64,000 nt of DNA. Origin: Verpa conica. Lineage: Eukaryota > Ascomycota > Pezizomycetes > Pezizales > Morchellaceae. The notes beneath the pieces were generated by a model. It saw nothing but the letters and a program-made list of their open reading frames with translations, made no database searches and had not been told where the DNA came from. The translations under genes and the position numbers were made by a program. The stretch covers positions 62,001 through 126,000 of the forward strand of contig JAUFSD010000016.1 in the NCBI GenBank assembly GCA_033030425.1, written 5' to 3'. Positions 1 to 10,206 of the stretch are shown here, piece after piece. Every line of letters starts with the position of its first letter. Position 1 is the stretch's first letter.

Positions 1-243
1 GTTTTGATATCTTGAGCTATTATACCCACACAGGTCTCGACCATAATGTTCTCTTCCATGGCTTGGATACATGAGTTCCTATTATATTCACTCATAGAAG
101 AAGAAAAAACCGTATGATGACTCAACCGTACACACCCACAGACTACAAACCCGACTTCAATATATCGGCGCCTCCGGCGTCAGTGTGCCTTGCAAACCGT
201 TATACGAGAAAAAGCAAAGTGAACCCGTATCCTGCGGCTCTTT

Positions 244-1011
244 ATGTCTCACAACAGCCACGGGCGCCCCCGCGAGGCTGCTCTTTGGAACCGATCCCGA
301 AATAAAATCTTGGTCTCTCGGCGTAGAGAAACTATAAGACCGCAGTCAGATTCACTTACTGCTATCCGTAAAACATCCACGCATTGGAAAAGATCAAAGA
401 TGTCTGCACCCGCAAATTTCACCCCAACTCATTTCTTGTATATATTACCGCGCGGTGGCCCCTCTATGAAACCAGCCGAGGCATACGACATTACGTCCTA
501 TATCACCACGAGCCCCGGCACCAAAGAATTCAAATCAGAGATGGACAAAGTCATAAATAACACCGTTAAAGGAGCCGACCCGCCACAGCCAGTGTTATCA
601 TCTCAAAAAGAGACAGTTCTCTCAACTTCGGCCGTTATTTCAACACCTTCAAATCCTCACTTGGCAACTATCCTTACACCCCTCTCCACTCCTTTCACGG
701 CAACAATCAAGTTCTCCGATGATGAATTCCACCCCCCGATCTCAATATACCAGGAGATCCGCTCCCTAAGTCGTACCATGACATTCATATACAACAGCCG
801 CGTGTATAAGTGGAAGTGGGATCTTTCCGCACCATCAAGGCTAGTGATAGAGAGAGATGGGAATTTTGAAGCCGTTGCGTTTTTCTATACTAGGGGCTTC
901 CTTCGCCTGAGCGGGGTTCTGGCAATTGATGAGAATAAGCTGGATTTAAGTGTTGCTTTTGCGACACTTTTGGTATGTATGAAACGGGAGAGACAGAGAC
1001 GACATGTTTAA
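244..1011 (+). CDS. Hypothetical protein with Tubby-C-like tail
   Basis: This is an open frame of 255 codons with no recognised full-length family. The C-terminal 80 residues (YKWKW, then a VAFFY strand, then a G-L-I strand and a basic end RERQRRH) resemble the short Tubby-C-like beta domain of many fungal orphan proteins. That match is from memory and is tentative. The middle is Ser/Thr/Pro-rich. The 5' end is unclear: the first 50 residues look non-coding, and MSAPAN at about position 400 or a spliced upstream exon (an ATG lies at 114) are alternative starts. No regulatory signal was recognised. Confidence 0.4.
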   Translation: MSHNSHGRPREAALWNRSRNKILVSRRRETIRPQSDSLTAIRKTSTHWKRSKMSAPANFTPTHFLYILPRGGPSMKPAEAYDITSYITTSPGTKEFKSEMDKVINNTVKGADPPQPVLSSQKETVLSTSAVISTPSNPHLATILTPLSTPFTATIKFSDDEFHPPISIYQEIRSLSRTMTFIYNSRVYKWKWDLSAPSRLVIERDGNFEAVAFFYTRGFLRLSGVLAIDENKLDLSVAFATLLVCMKRERQRRHV

Positions 1012-1529
1012 GAGGACGATGTTTGGCTTGGGTCGGGGCTGTGGTTCACGTGCTGAATGGATGGATGAATGAATGAATTAATCATAAATACGTGGTGGTT
1101 TGCGTGCTTTTTCTATGTGCTTTTTGGGGTTTTGGATCCAAAGTTACAGCTATTTACAAGCTGTTGCGGGGCTTTCGTGGATATACTTGTCATATAATTT
1201 GTTTATCGCTCGCGTATTTGTATTTGGCTTATTCTAGTGGTTTTTTGGCGTCATATTTATATAGCTGTACTTTGTTTGGAGGATGCTTTGCAAGCTACAT
1301 TATACTAATTTCTAATCCGATCGAGTGAGAAACCGTGTATGTGTAGTAAAGCCACTATTAGATTACTTATATAACGGTAGTCCCACTCTTATCTCAATAA
1401 AGAACCCCTTCTGGGATTTATTACCGAGGAAAATAGTTCCTGGGGTTTTCAATAAAACCTAACCCTAATGAGGGGTGGTACAACAAAGATGTACTCCCAT
1501 AAGCAGACCACCCAACCCTGATAAACGCA

Positions 1530-2171
1530 ATGTCTAACAGCAATGTCGTTTTGTCGAAAGCATCAAATCAGTTCCAAGCTTACCTACCAGATATTATTCG
1601 GCTCTTTGACGAAACCACCCTTTGGCTTATATCACGCGGAATAACCGAGCAATGGGGGGACGAGGCTCCTAGCAACCGACCGTGCTTTTTAGAGCGGGCG
1701 ACGAGGTTTCTCGAAGTAGGTTTTTAGTCTATTATGAACTACAGTATAGTGTAGCTAAAGTGTACCCCATATTCTAAGCAAGCGGAAGAACGGAAAATGA
1801 CAATGATCTTCGCAAGAGCTAATGAAAATTCACCTATCATCGGTATCCTGGTATTCAATGAAGCTCCCAGTCCGAATAGCGCAGGAGAGAGAGAGCTCTT
1901 CATTTACTGGGTGTTGACTACACGTGACCCAAGTTATCGTGGCCTAGGGAGGAGACTTGTAGCAGAGGCTATTCAGGAGGCGCGGCAGAGGAAGATTAGG
2001 CTATTAAGGCTATCTTGTTATGCCAGTGAAGATCGTAAGCTGATTAGGGTTTACGAGGAAATGGGGTTTAGAATGAATCCCGACGAGATCTTTCTGACAA
2101 GAGTCTGGGAAGAAAAGCTATGGCCGAAGGCTATATTGGAGATGAAGTTGGAAGAGCTTCTAGGAGAATAG
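1530..2171 (+). CDS. GNAT-family N-acetyltransferase, copy A
   Basis: Two exons are predicted, 1530-1715 and 1779-2171, giving 192 aa. The intron is 63 nt (gtaggt ... ctaag) with a gctaaag branch-like site, and the split matches copy B exactly. The second exon holds the acetyl-CoA binding motif A (RGLGRRL at about residue 107) and the later EEMGF segment typical of GCN5-related acetyltransferases. The first exon supplies the N-terminal helices (LPDIIRLFDE, WLISRG, QWG). It probably transfers acetyl from acetyl-CoA to a small molecule or peptide; the substrate is unknown. It looks intact: the exon-2 frame is open and the motif is preserved. Confidence 0.8.
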
Positions 2172-2770
2172 TGGCATAGAGTCTACTATGTCTAAATAGG
2201 ATTTTCCTTTAAGGGACTTAATGTGTATTATAATTTAATCACTGTCGACGTTCTATGTATTATTCAATAATCAATATATCCACTGTAGCTAGTACACAAG
2301 GATTGATATTTTTACTATTCCCGAGATTGATCTTACAGCCTTTAGTTGCATTTTAACGTGCTAATAGGGAATTATAGACATGATTGAGAACATGTACTGG
2401 CCTCTACTTTTGCACTCTCATTAATTTTAAGGCCCGGTCGTCTGGAATTAGCTCTGCGGCCATGTATGGTATAGGTGAAAGACCCCAGGCTGAACGACTG
2501 GAGTTCTATTTTGCCTAGAAGCTATCTTTCTATAGGATAGTTCGTTAATCTAAACCTTCTATTTGCGAGATAAACTTTATTCCGGAATATCCCCTTTAGT
2601 TACTTCTGCGTAGGTAATTTTATTCAAGCAATTATCTAACCCAGATAAGAGGAGCAGAAAGCTGTGTAGCATGGGGAAGACTGTGGCCTACTCGTGGACT
2701 ATATATTATCACTCAGACTGCCTTGATGCGCAAAACCTATATAAAATTAACTAAAAAACTATATAGTAAC
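2172..2770. other. AT-rich spacer inside unit A
   Basis: No gene is visible here. This spacer between the GNAT gene and the gene stub corresponds to a shorter spacer (3752-4144) in unit B, so the two units have diverged by insertion or deletion here. Confidence 0.5.
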
Positions 2771-2777
2771 CCTACCA

Positions 2778-2960
2778 CTAACATAGTCTCCAATCACAGG
2801 GAAGAAGCTCCCGGGTATAAAAAGCTTTATCCCGCTCTAATTTATCCTGCTCATGGTAATAGTCGTATGTCTGGAATGTCTGGATTATGAAGTCGAGCAA
2901 CTTCCGTTCTATAGCTACTATCGCAATCCATCTTGGGCTCATGTAATTAATGAGGAAAAA
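2778..2960 (-). pseudogene. 3' stub of the Lys-rich gene
   Basis: The minus-strand reading contains YHEQDKLERDKAFY, which parallels YHEQDRLQRERAFY at the C terminus of the intact gene at 4145-5064. Upstream nucleotide similarity continues to about 2960 (tagctac..tcg.a.tccatct) and then stops. The rest of the gene, including its conserved N-terminal block and the Lys-rich tract, is missing. It is a truncation relic left by the tandem duplication and is unlikely to be functional. Confidence 0.7.
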
Positions 2961-3086
2961 AAAGCAATCCATGTTGGGATTTGGGGTAGAGCCGACCCTA
3001 ATGCGGGGTAGTAAAACAGGTACGACCGGCCGACCGACCAACCATTAATTATACAACACCCACAAAATCCGTGCCCGGGGGCCACA

Positions 3087-3751
3087 ATGTCCAACCTGAA
3101 CATAATACTCTCAGAGGCACCTGCCCCAGTTCTAGATTACCTACCCGAGTTCCTACGTCTCTTCGACGAAGCTGTCTCCTGGCTTGCATCAAAAGGCAGA
3201 ACAGGACAATGGGGGATCGGGGCCCCAAGCCAACGACCTGGGTTTCTAGGGTCGATAACCAGCTCCCTCGAAGTGAGTTTCTAGCCGATTACCCCCCCAC
3301 AGTATAATGTAACTAAACACGCCCTATACTATATAACCAGAAATCCGAAGAACGAGAGATGACAACAATCTTCGCAAGAGCTAGTGAAGGCTCACCTATC
3401 ATAGGTATCCTCACATACAATGGAGGGCCTAATTCCGGCGGTAGCGCCCCGCCGGCAGGGGAAAGAGAGATCTATATTCACTTGCTGTTGACTACGCGTG
3501 ATCCAAGTTATCGTGGCTTAGGGACGAGGCTTTTAGGAGAGGCTATAGCGGAGGCTCGGCGGAGGAAGATTAAGCTATTGAGACTGTCTTGCTATGCTGG
3601 CGGGGATCGTAAGATAGTTAGCATTTATGAGGCGATGGGGTTTAGGTTAAGCTCGGGGGAGGTTATCTTTGTGAAGTCTTGGGATGATGAAAAAGTGCTA
3701 TGGCCGAAGGTTGTGCTGGAGATGAGGTTAGAAGAGCTGCCAGAGAAATAG
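3087..3751 (+). CDS. GNAT-family N-acetyltransferase, copy B
   Basis: Two exons are predicted, 3087-3272 and 3341-3751, giving 198 aa. The donor is the canonical gtgagt, the acceptor is accag, and gtaactaaac serves as branch site. Motif A is RGLGTRL, followed by EAMGF. Compared with copy A it carries a few extra residues, including a GGSAPP segment before the central strand. The paired genes share intron position and phase, so they arose by segmental duplication rather than retroposition. Convergent to it lies the Lys-rich gene (4145-5064). Substrate is unknown. Confidence 0.82.
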
Positions 3752-3840
3752 TGGCGTTGAGTCTACTAGGTGTAAAGTACAATAGCCATTGGGGGTTGAA
3801 TGAATATTATAATGGTTCGTGAGTATGATTGCCGTGATAT

Positions 3841-3870
3841 CACTGGAGGTGTCCACTGGAGGTGTCCACC
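3841..3870. repeat. Short direct repeat
   Basis: The 13-mer cactggaggtgtc occurs twice in tandem. It is a minor local duplication with no evident function. Confidence 0.6.
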
Positions 3871-4144
3871 GCAGCTGGTAAGTACAAGTACATATATTCT
3901 AAGTCTGTTTGCGGGAACTTGAGCAAGCAAGAAATATCTAATACAAAAACCAGTTATTTCCACCCTCGAAATTCTACTACTAATAATACCAATAAAAGGT
4001 TAAATATATCCAGATTATTCAAGGCAGTACGTCCATGTGAATACCGTAACTTGTGAAAAAACCCGGGGCGATAACGATCATACGAAATTAACTAAAGAAC
4101 CAGTCTTTAAAACCGATGTAATATCAAATTACAGCCAATCACAA

Positions 4145-5064
4145 TTACAGACTATAAAAAGCTCTCTCCCGCTGCAGCCTATCTTGCTCATGGTACTGGT
4201 CTGAGGGCGCTTCTGGGTCATTTAGCCGGGCAATCTCCGCTTTGTAGCTGGTCTCGTAGTCCATCTCATAATCCATTTCATCGACTGGCTGATTATCACT
4301 TTCTTCGGGGGTATCATCTGGCTCAGCCTGGGTTTGATGAACCGTTTTCTTTATCCGACCAGCAGAACTTGTAGTAGTTTTTTTGGTGGATGTTGAAGGC
4401 TTAGCTTTAGAGGCCGGCTTCTTTGCAGGCTGCGACTTTGCGACTTTCGTCGCACCTTTGGTAGTTTTGAGCGGGTCCTTCTCTATCGGGGCCTTTTTTC
4501 CCTTGACAGAGTTCCCACTGGCTGGTTTCTTTGTAGTAGCTGCTGCTTTTGGTGTTTTCGGGCGGGCTTTAGTTTTCTTGGGTTCTCCCTTGCCCTTCAC
4601 CTCTTCCTCTGCATCATCACTAACCCCCGTAGCCTCCCGGACCTGGGCGTTCAGCTTCCGGAACTTTCCATTCTCTTGATGCTCCAGCTCCACCAACGCG
4701 TCCGGTACAGTTAACCCCCCTCGTTTTGCTAACCCCGTCTCCAAGGCCTCTCTCAGCTCTTGGACAGTACGCGACAAGGGGGCCTCCAGACCATACAGAA
4801 GACACTGCCCACGCCACCATGCTTTGGGTCTCGATTTATTTGTGAGGAGCGGCGGTTTAGCGAGAAGCAGTGACTTCAGGGTACTAGCTGATTCGCGGGA
4901 GTGTGACTCGTGGAGGAGACCGGCACCGAGGGTTGTGAAGTGAGGGGGGACTTGGATAGCGCCGATAACGATTGCTGGCTGGGAGGGTTAGTATTAGCAT
5001 AGCAGGGGATCTCGGGGACAATTGGGGACTAACGGTGAAGGGTAGAAGCAGTCGAGGGAGCCAT
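4145..5064 (-). CDS. Lys/Pro-rich protein with conserved N-terminal block
   Basis: Two exons are predicted on the minus strand, 5064-5034 and 4974-4145, giving 286 aa. The start is ATG (MAPSTAS). The intron has a gttagt donor, a ctaatactaac branch and a ccag acceptor, and both neighbouring frames agree. Residues about 10-115 form a folded-looking block (HFTTLGAGLLHE, KAWWRGQCLLYGL, LVELEHQENG). Residues about 120-230 are a Lys/Pro/Thr-rich, H1-tail-like tract. The C terminus is acidic and ends in YHEQDRLQRERAFYSL. A role in the nucleus is only an inference from the basic tail, and the family was not recognised. The 3' end overlaps duplication unit B. Confidence 0.65.
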
Positions 5065-5865
5065 AGCCACAGAGTTGCAGAAGGGGGCGATGGTGTTTAA
5101 TTCTCCCGGCCTCGCCCTCGCATAGAATCGGTGTGTGCCAAGCCCCATGCAAGGCCAGATTAAACTATCCCTTTGTCCGGTAGACTGCAGCCTTTTTCTT
5201 CGGGCAAAGGGATGGCTATAGTGGGATATCTATGCGCTGGAGAAAAATTAATTGCAGTCCTCAGGAATGGCAGGTCAGGTTCTCCTTGGGTATATTTCCC
5301 TGGTAGGAAATACCCCGGGGCACACCTTTGCTCAAAGATGTCCTGGAGATATTCTCAACCAGTAACCAGTCATAAGACATGCATAATCGCTATTCATCTA
5401 TAAATATAATAGAAATATTACAGATCAAGCTTTTGCTGATCTTATCGCTACCGACCCCGCACACCTCTCCGACAGCATAGCATCCTCTTGAGTGATACTA
5501 TTGTTCGGGCCCTATACCATACTACCGAATTGCCCTCGGACTAACTATAGGGCCGAATCATCTAATGAATTATTCCAACTGCATTGTATAGCGGTAGAAT
5601 ATTATATTGGCCAAGCATTTCAGTACCTTGCATTGAAGATCCGGGGGGGTAAACTCTCCCCACCTTCCAAGCCCGTCCACTGATCGTAATTTATTCTCGT
5701 TACCCACGGTACTTCTCCGGTGTTTCTCTTCTCCGTTTTACCGACGTCTATAAACACTTCAATTGCTGCCTATAATTATGGAGTTTAATAGTGACAGGAA
5801 CGCCCCTCTTTCCTCACTATCAACCGTTGATATCTCCCAATATCATATACAATCGGATCTTCACA
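5065..5865. promoter_or_regulatory. Intergenic region with duplicated esterase promoter
   Basis: No gene is seen. From about 5340 to the ATG at 5866 the sequence is a diverged copy of 8140-8636, the region upstream of the second esterase gene. Shared blocks include cataagacatg, gggccgaatcatctaat, cagtaccttgca and ggagttta. Conservation over about 500 bp means the promoter was duplicated together with the gene. Confidence 0.65.
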
Positions 5866-7146
5866 ATGGTTTTTTCAGCGAAAATTGCGTTATTTGTTGC
5901 TTTGGCTGCTGCAACGGTGTCTGCGGCTGTCATTGATGCTCCCAAATACTTATTTAGTTTGTTAGTGCCCCCAATCCGATAAAATTGAGGCTTTTGTTAG
6001 TATATATTGACAGTTGATTGGGTAGCGGCGACTCGTACACCCAGTCCGGATTCAATATAAGTAGCACCAAACCATCTGCCAGTAATCCCATAGGCAACCC
6101 CGCATTCCCAGGTACGTTCTCAAAATATATGATCCTTGGTTGTTGGTACCCTTTCTAATTACTCAATCCAGGCACCACTACTGCTGGTGGGACCAACTGG
6201 CTCGGATACCTCGTTACGGAATTCAACAACAGCATTGTGCTGAATTACAATTTCGCTGTTGGAGGTTCAGGGATAAACACTACCCTCGTCACAACTGGGG
6301 GTAAACCCTTGCCGACACAGGTTTCAGATTTCCTAAACAATCTTGGGAGCAAGCCTGACTATGCTCCATGGACCTCGAAAGATTCACTGTTTTTGTTTTG
6401 GATTGGAATCAATGATATCGGAAACTCGTATTATCTGAGCGTAGACCAGGATGCGTATGTATTCCCTCGGATTAATACCCTATATTTGATATATATTATA
6501 GAACCTTAAAATTGACTAGTGTTTGTGAACAGACTCCACGCCCAGATGATGAACACGATTTTTTCGTTGGTTGACCAGCTTTACGCAGTTGGCGCAAGAA
6601 ACTTCCTGTTCCTGAATGTCCCACGTTAGTGCCCCTATATATCCACCGTTGAGTGAATACGCAATCAGAGTATATCTCTAACATTGCATTCTAGCCGTTG
6701 AAAAAACACCCCGCCAGCTCCTAAGATCGGAGGAGGATCGTGCCGTTGAAGCTGCCCAGATCGCAGACTTCAATACTAAGCTTTTTGCCAGAGCAACTGC
6801 TTTGAAAGAGGCAAAACCTAAGGTAATAAATAGGTCCCCCTAGATCTCCACGCCGGCGGGAACGTAGCTAATTGAGCCGACAAACAGACCTCCGTTTATA
6901 AATTCGACACACAGGTGCCATTCAATCAAGTTATCAATAACCCTACCGCTTACGGCTACACCAATGCTACTACTAATTGCCGTTCAAGCACTTGCATGTG
7001 GTGGGACACTTATCATCGTACGTTATGTTTCCCCCATGCTACTCAGCAATGGATTTGTGCTGACAGGGTTTCTTGCAGCGTCAACCGGTGTACACAAGCT
7101 TGTTGCGGAGCAGGTTGCCGACTTGATTGGCCCTTGCTATCTATAA
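5866..7146 (+). CDS. Secreted CE16-type SGNH acetylesterase, catalytic domain only
   Basis: Seven exons are predicted (5866-5960, 6026-6111, 6172-6454, 6533-6624, 6695-6822, 6888-7017, 7079-7146), giving 293 aa. Frame and phase are consistent throughout and match the paralogue at 8637-10206 junction by junction. A signal peptide ([20 protein letters not shown]) precedes the catalytic domain. SGNH/GDSL blocks are complete: FSFGDSY with the Ser nucleophile, [19 protein letters not shown], and a C-terminal DTYHPS with the Asp/His pair. CE16 enzymes remove acetyl groups from xylo- or other oligosaccharides outside the cell. Unlike its neighbour it lacks a CBM1 and linker. Confidence 0.88.
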
Positions 7147-8636
7147 GGGTGGGGGAAGGTTAAGTCGATGTTTAGATGACCTGCCTGGGTCTAAAATGCA
7201 AAGTTACAGTGGTTCTTTCATAGGATGTAGAAAAGCTTTTCGAGTAGGAGTTGCCTAAACTCTGCGCTAGGCCAACCACCGTTTGGGAAATAATTATTTC
7301 ATCATGATATTGTTAAGAGAATCAAGTAAATTCAACAGAAAAACAGTATCCAATTAGCGTGCTCTGTGATCTTGGTGCTACGAGAGATTTTAGCTCGAGA
7401 GGCTGTATTGACAAAGGTGAGCATGAGGCTCCTGCGCCTGCAGATTCCATTCGACTTTAACCGTTGGGAAGACCCCCCACCTGATGCTTGCACAATCGGA
7501 CTCGGCGCGAGCCCTTGGGACTATAACAAGCCTTTTTCCAGATAAACTTCTTAGGCCTAAAGGCTTATCCTGGATAATAAGCTCTCGGTCGCAGGTCCAA
7601 AGGAACCTCAGTCAGCCCTAATTCCCGCCCGGGATCGATATCCCTCTATCCGCCCGACACACAAGTACCACTTAACCATCATCGCGGACCCAACCACTTA
7701 TAGTTATTTCATAATCCGGGGGAAATGCTAACCCTCCAAAGTGGCGGTGACTCAACTCAAAACTAAGTATAATCTACTAAACGCAAATAATGCAAGTCTC
7801 TGTCTTAGGTAGACCATACAGAGTCATACCAAAATCTTTGGCTATTCCTAGGGCCAGATAGAATTTATATAGCAAATATTTGGTAAAATTGAAAGATCTC
7901 ATGAGTACCACTGGCTACTTATATCTAAAAAATATCACTCTTGGTGACCTATCCCCTAAGAGACTCAGTTTTATCCAAAACTCTCGCTCGCAAGTCTTAA
8001 ATTCACTCACTTGCTACCCTATATTAAATCAGAGACTTTATAGCTTATCTGTAGATTTTTCTATGAATGGTTGAAAATGGTGATTTTTGGTGTGCTTTGC
8101 CAAGAGGGCCAATTCAGGGATACATGTATTCTCGGGTCAGGAACAGATCATAAGACATGTCCCAGACAGCATGCACGACCGCTATTCACCTGTAAGAAAT
8201 ATACGGGTCAAGATCCTGTTAATCTTACCGTTGCCCGACATCCCGGTCTGTTTACTGGTATAGAGTGCTCTTCGGGCGCCATGCCATAGTGCCGTATGAT
8301 CGCCGGAGTATAGGCCCGAATCATCTAATAAACCGTTGCAGCCGTATTGTACGATAGTAGACACTTTAGCCTGGAGATTACCAAGTACCTCAGTACCTTG
8401 CAGTGAAAATCCGGGGTTAAACCTTTCTCCACCGCTTTTCAAGAGCGCCCATAAATTGCAATCTATTCTCGCGGCTCGCGGTGTCTCTCCACTCCGTTCT
8501 GCCGATATATCCCTGAACTCTTGCAACGGCTGCCCGCAATCACGGAGTTTAAAGTGTGAAGAATGTCCATCCCTTTTCTCACACCACGACTCGCTGATCT
8601 CTTCTTCTCATAGCCTATACACCTTGAATATTCACG
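7147..8636. promoter_or_regulatory. Spacer between esterase genes with pseudogene and second promoter copy
   Basis: Apart from the decayed esterase exons at 7461-7707, no gene is seen. From about 8140 to 8636 the sequence is the homologue of the promoter at 5340-5865 and feeds the CBM1-linked esterase. Confidence 0.6.
7461..7707 (+). pseudogene. Decayed third CE16 copy
   Basis: Two blocks match the esterase exons. At 7461-7558, ccgttgggaagacccccc..ctgatgcttgcacaatcgga and aacaagcctttttccagat parallel the exon at 9771-9898. At 7650-7707, gacacacaagtaccacttaacc..atcatcgcggacccaaccactta parallels the exon at 9956-10085. The frame is broken by indels and stops and no other exons are clear. It resembles the CBM1-linked copy more than the catalytic-only copy (for example the CTGATGCTT block). 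Confidence 0.75.
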
Positions 8637-10206
8637 ATGATCCGTTCGGCGACTCTTGCGTTGATTGCAATCCCAGCTGCATTTGCCCAGACTATCGTGG
8701 TATGGGGCCAATGCGGTGGTATCGGTAAGTTTTCAAGCAATGGTGAATATTTGAATAATTTCTAACTTGGGCGACTGTAGGGTATACGGGCAGTACAACG
8801 TGTGCTAGTGGCTCATACTGCTATGCACAGAACGCCTACTACAGCCAGGTAAATACCCTTACTAATATAAGCTACGAGTAGGCAAGGACGAACACTTTTA
8901 ATACTTACGAAATATAGTGTATACCTGGAACCAGCTCTGCTACAAGTGTAGCGACCTCAGTTGTAGCTTCATCAACATCTTCTTCAACGATTTCTTCAAC
9001 AGTTTCTTCAACTTCTTCAACTTCAACGGTGCCTGCGTCCACTGGTACCCCTAAATACATATTCAGCTTGTTTGTTCCCCTATGATGATAAAGTCCTATC
9101 TTGAGAGTGTATATTAACAGTTCGGCAGCGGCGATTCCTACTCCCAGTCTGGATTCGACATTACCGGTACTAAGCCATCTTCGAGCAACCCTATAGGCAA
9201 CCCTACATTCCCAGGTGAGTTCTCGAGAATATTATCCTTGGTCATGTATATCCTTTCTAACCTCTCCAGGTTACACCTCCTCTGGTGGACTCAATTGGCT
9301 TGAGTATCTTATTACCCAATACAACAGTACCCTCGCATATAACTACAACTTTGCCTCCGGGGGTGCAGGAATAAATACTACAATCGTCTCAACCTATGGC
9401 ACACCATTGACGACACAGGTTTCAACTTTCCTAACCAACCTTGGTAGCAAACCTTCTTATGCTCCATGGGCCTCGGCAGATTCGCTGTTTGTACTGTGGA
9501 TTGGAATCAACGATATCGGAAATTCATGGTACCTAGGTGTAGACCAATCCGCGTATGTATTCTTTTTTTACTTGTATTATGACCTTTAAGACTAACTTTC
9601 ATTTGTGGACAGACTACATACCCAGATGATAGATACCGTAATCTCTTTATGGGAACAGCTTTACGCAGTTGGCGCAAGGAAATTCCTGTTCTTGAGCATC
9701 CCACGTAACTACTCCTCCTACCGTGTCATTTGATGAATGCGATCGTACAATTACTAAATTTAAACTCTAGCCGTTGAAAAGACCCCCCTGATGCTTCTAC
9801 AATCGGAGTCGGATCGTACCAGTGAAGCTGCACAGATCGCAGATTTCAACAGCAAGCTTTTCTCCAGATCAACTACTTGGAGTCAAGGAAAATCCGGGGT
9901 AATAAACAAGCTCTTGATCTCCGGTGGGAAGCGTCACTAACTGAACCCATTGCAGACAACCATCTATCAGTTCGACACGCAAGTACCATTTAACCAGATC
10001 ATCGCGAGCCCAACTACTTACGGCTATACCGATGCCACTAGTTCTTGCCAGACAAGCGCTTGCATGTGGTGGGATACTTATCATCGTACGTTATGCCCCT
10101 CCATGTTGTTTAGAGGTCGATGCTAATAGGTTTACTTGTAGCGTCGGCTGGTGTACACAAGGTTGTTGCACAGCAGGTTTCTACCCTGCTTACTGGATTC
10201 TTGTAA
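8637..10206 (+). CDS. Secreted CBM1-linker-CE16 acetylesterase
   Basis: Nine exons are predicted (8637-8724, 8781-8848, 8918-9069, 9129-9214, 9270-9552, 9613-9704, 9771-9898, 9956-10085, 10142-10206), giving 363 aa. A signal peptide (residues 1-18) is followed by a fungal CBM1 ([11 protein letters not shown]...C...[11 protein letters not shown]) on exons 1-3. A Ser/Thr linker of about 45 residues leads to the SGNH catalytic domain: [26 protein letters not shown] and DTYHPSAG. The CBM1 should anchor the esterase to cellulose so that it deacetylates nearby hemicellulose; this is family knowledge. All catalytic-domain introns coincide with those of the copy at 5866. Confidence 0.9.

Larger units (their letters stand above)
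1463..2960. repeat. Tandem duplication unit A
   Basis: This unit is a diverged copy of 2993-4290. Homology starts at the shared ccctaatg[a/c]ggggt[g/a]gta block and runs through the GNAT gene. It resumes at about 2740-2960, where the 3' end of the minus-strand Lys-rich gene is recognisable (TATAAAAAGCT, then CCCGCT, then CTGCTCATGGTA-like blocks). Most of the Lys-rich gene is absent from this copy. Confidence 0.75.
2993..4290. repeat. Tandem duplication unit B
   Basis: This is the second unit of the duplication, carrying GNAT copy B and the 3' end of the intact Lys-rich gene. It begins at the same ccctaatg block as unit A, only about 30 bp after unit A homology ends, so the two units are in direct tandem. 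Confidence 0.75.

Noticed and set aside
4145..4777. Lys-rich gene as a single 210-codon ORF starting at 4777
   Set aside because: The codon at 4777 is TTG and the frame continues upstream into conserved-looking sequence. A two-exon model with ATG at 5064 and canonical splice sites explains it better.
5173..5403. 76-codon plus-strand ORF upstream of the first esterase
   Set aside because: It overlaps the conserved duplicated promoter, and the homologous segment upstream of the second esterase does not keep the frame.
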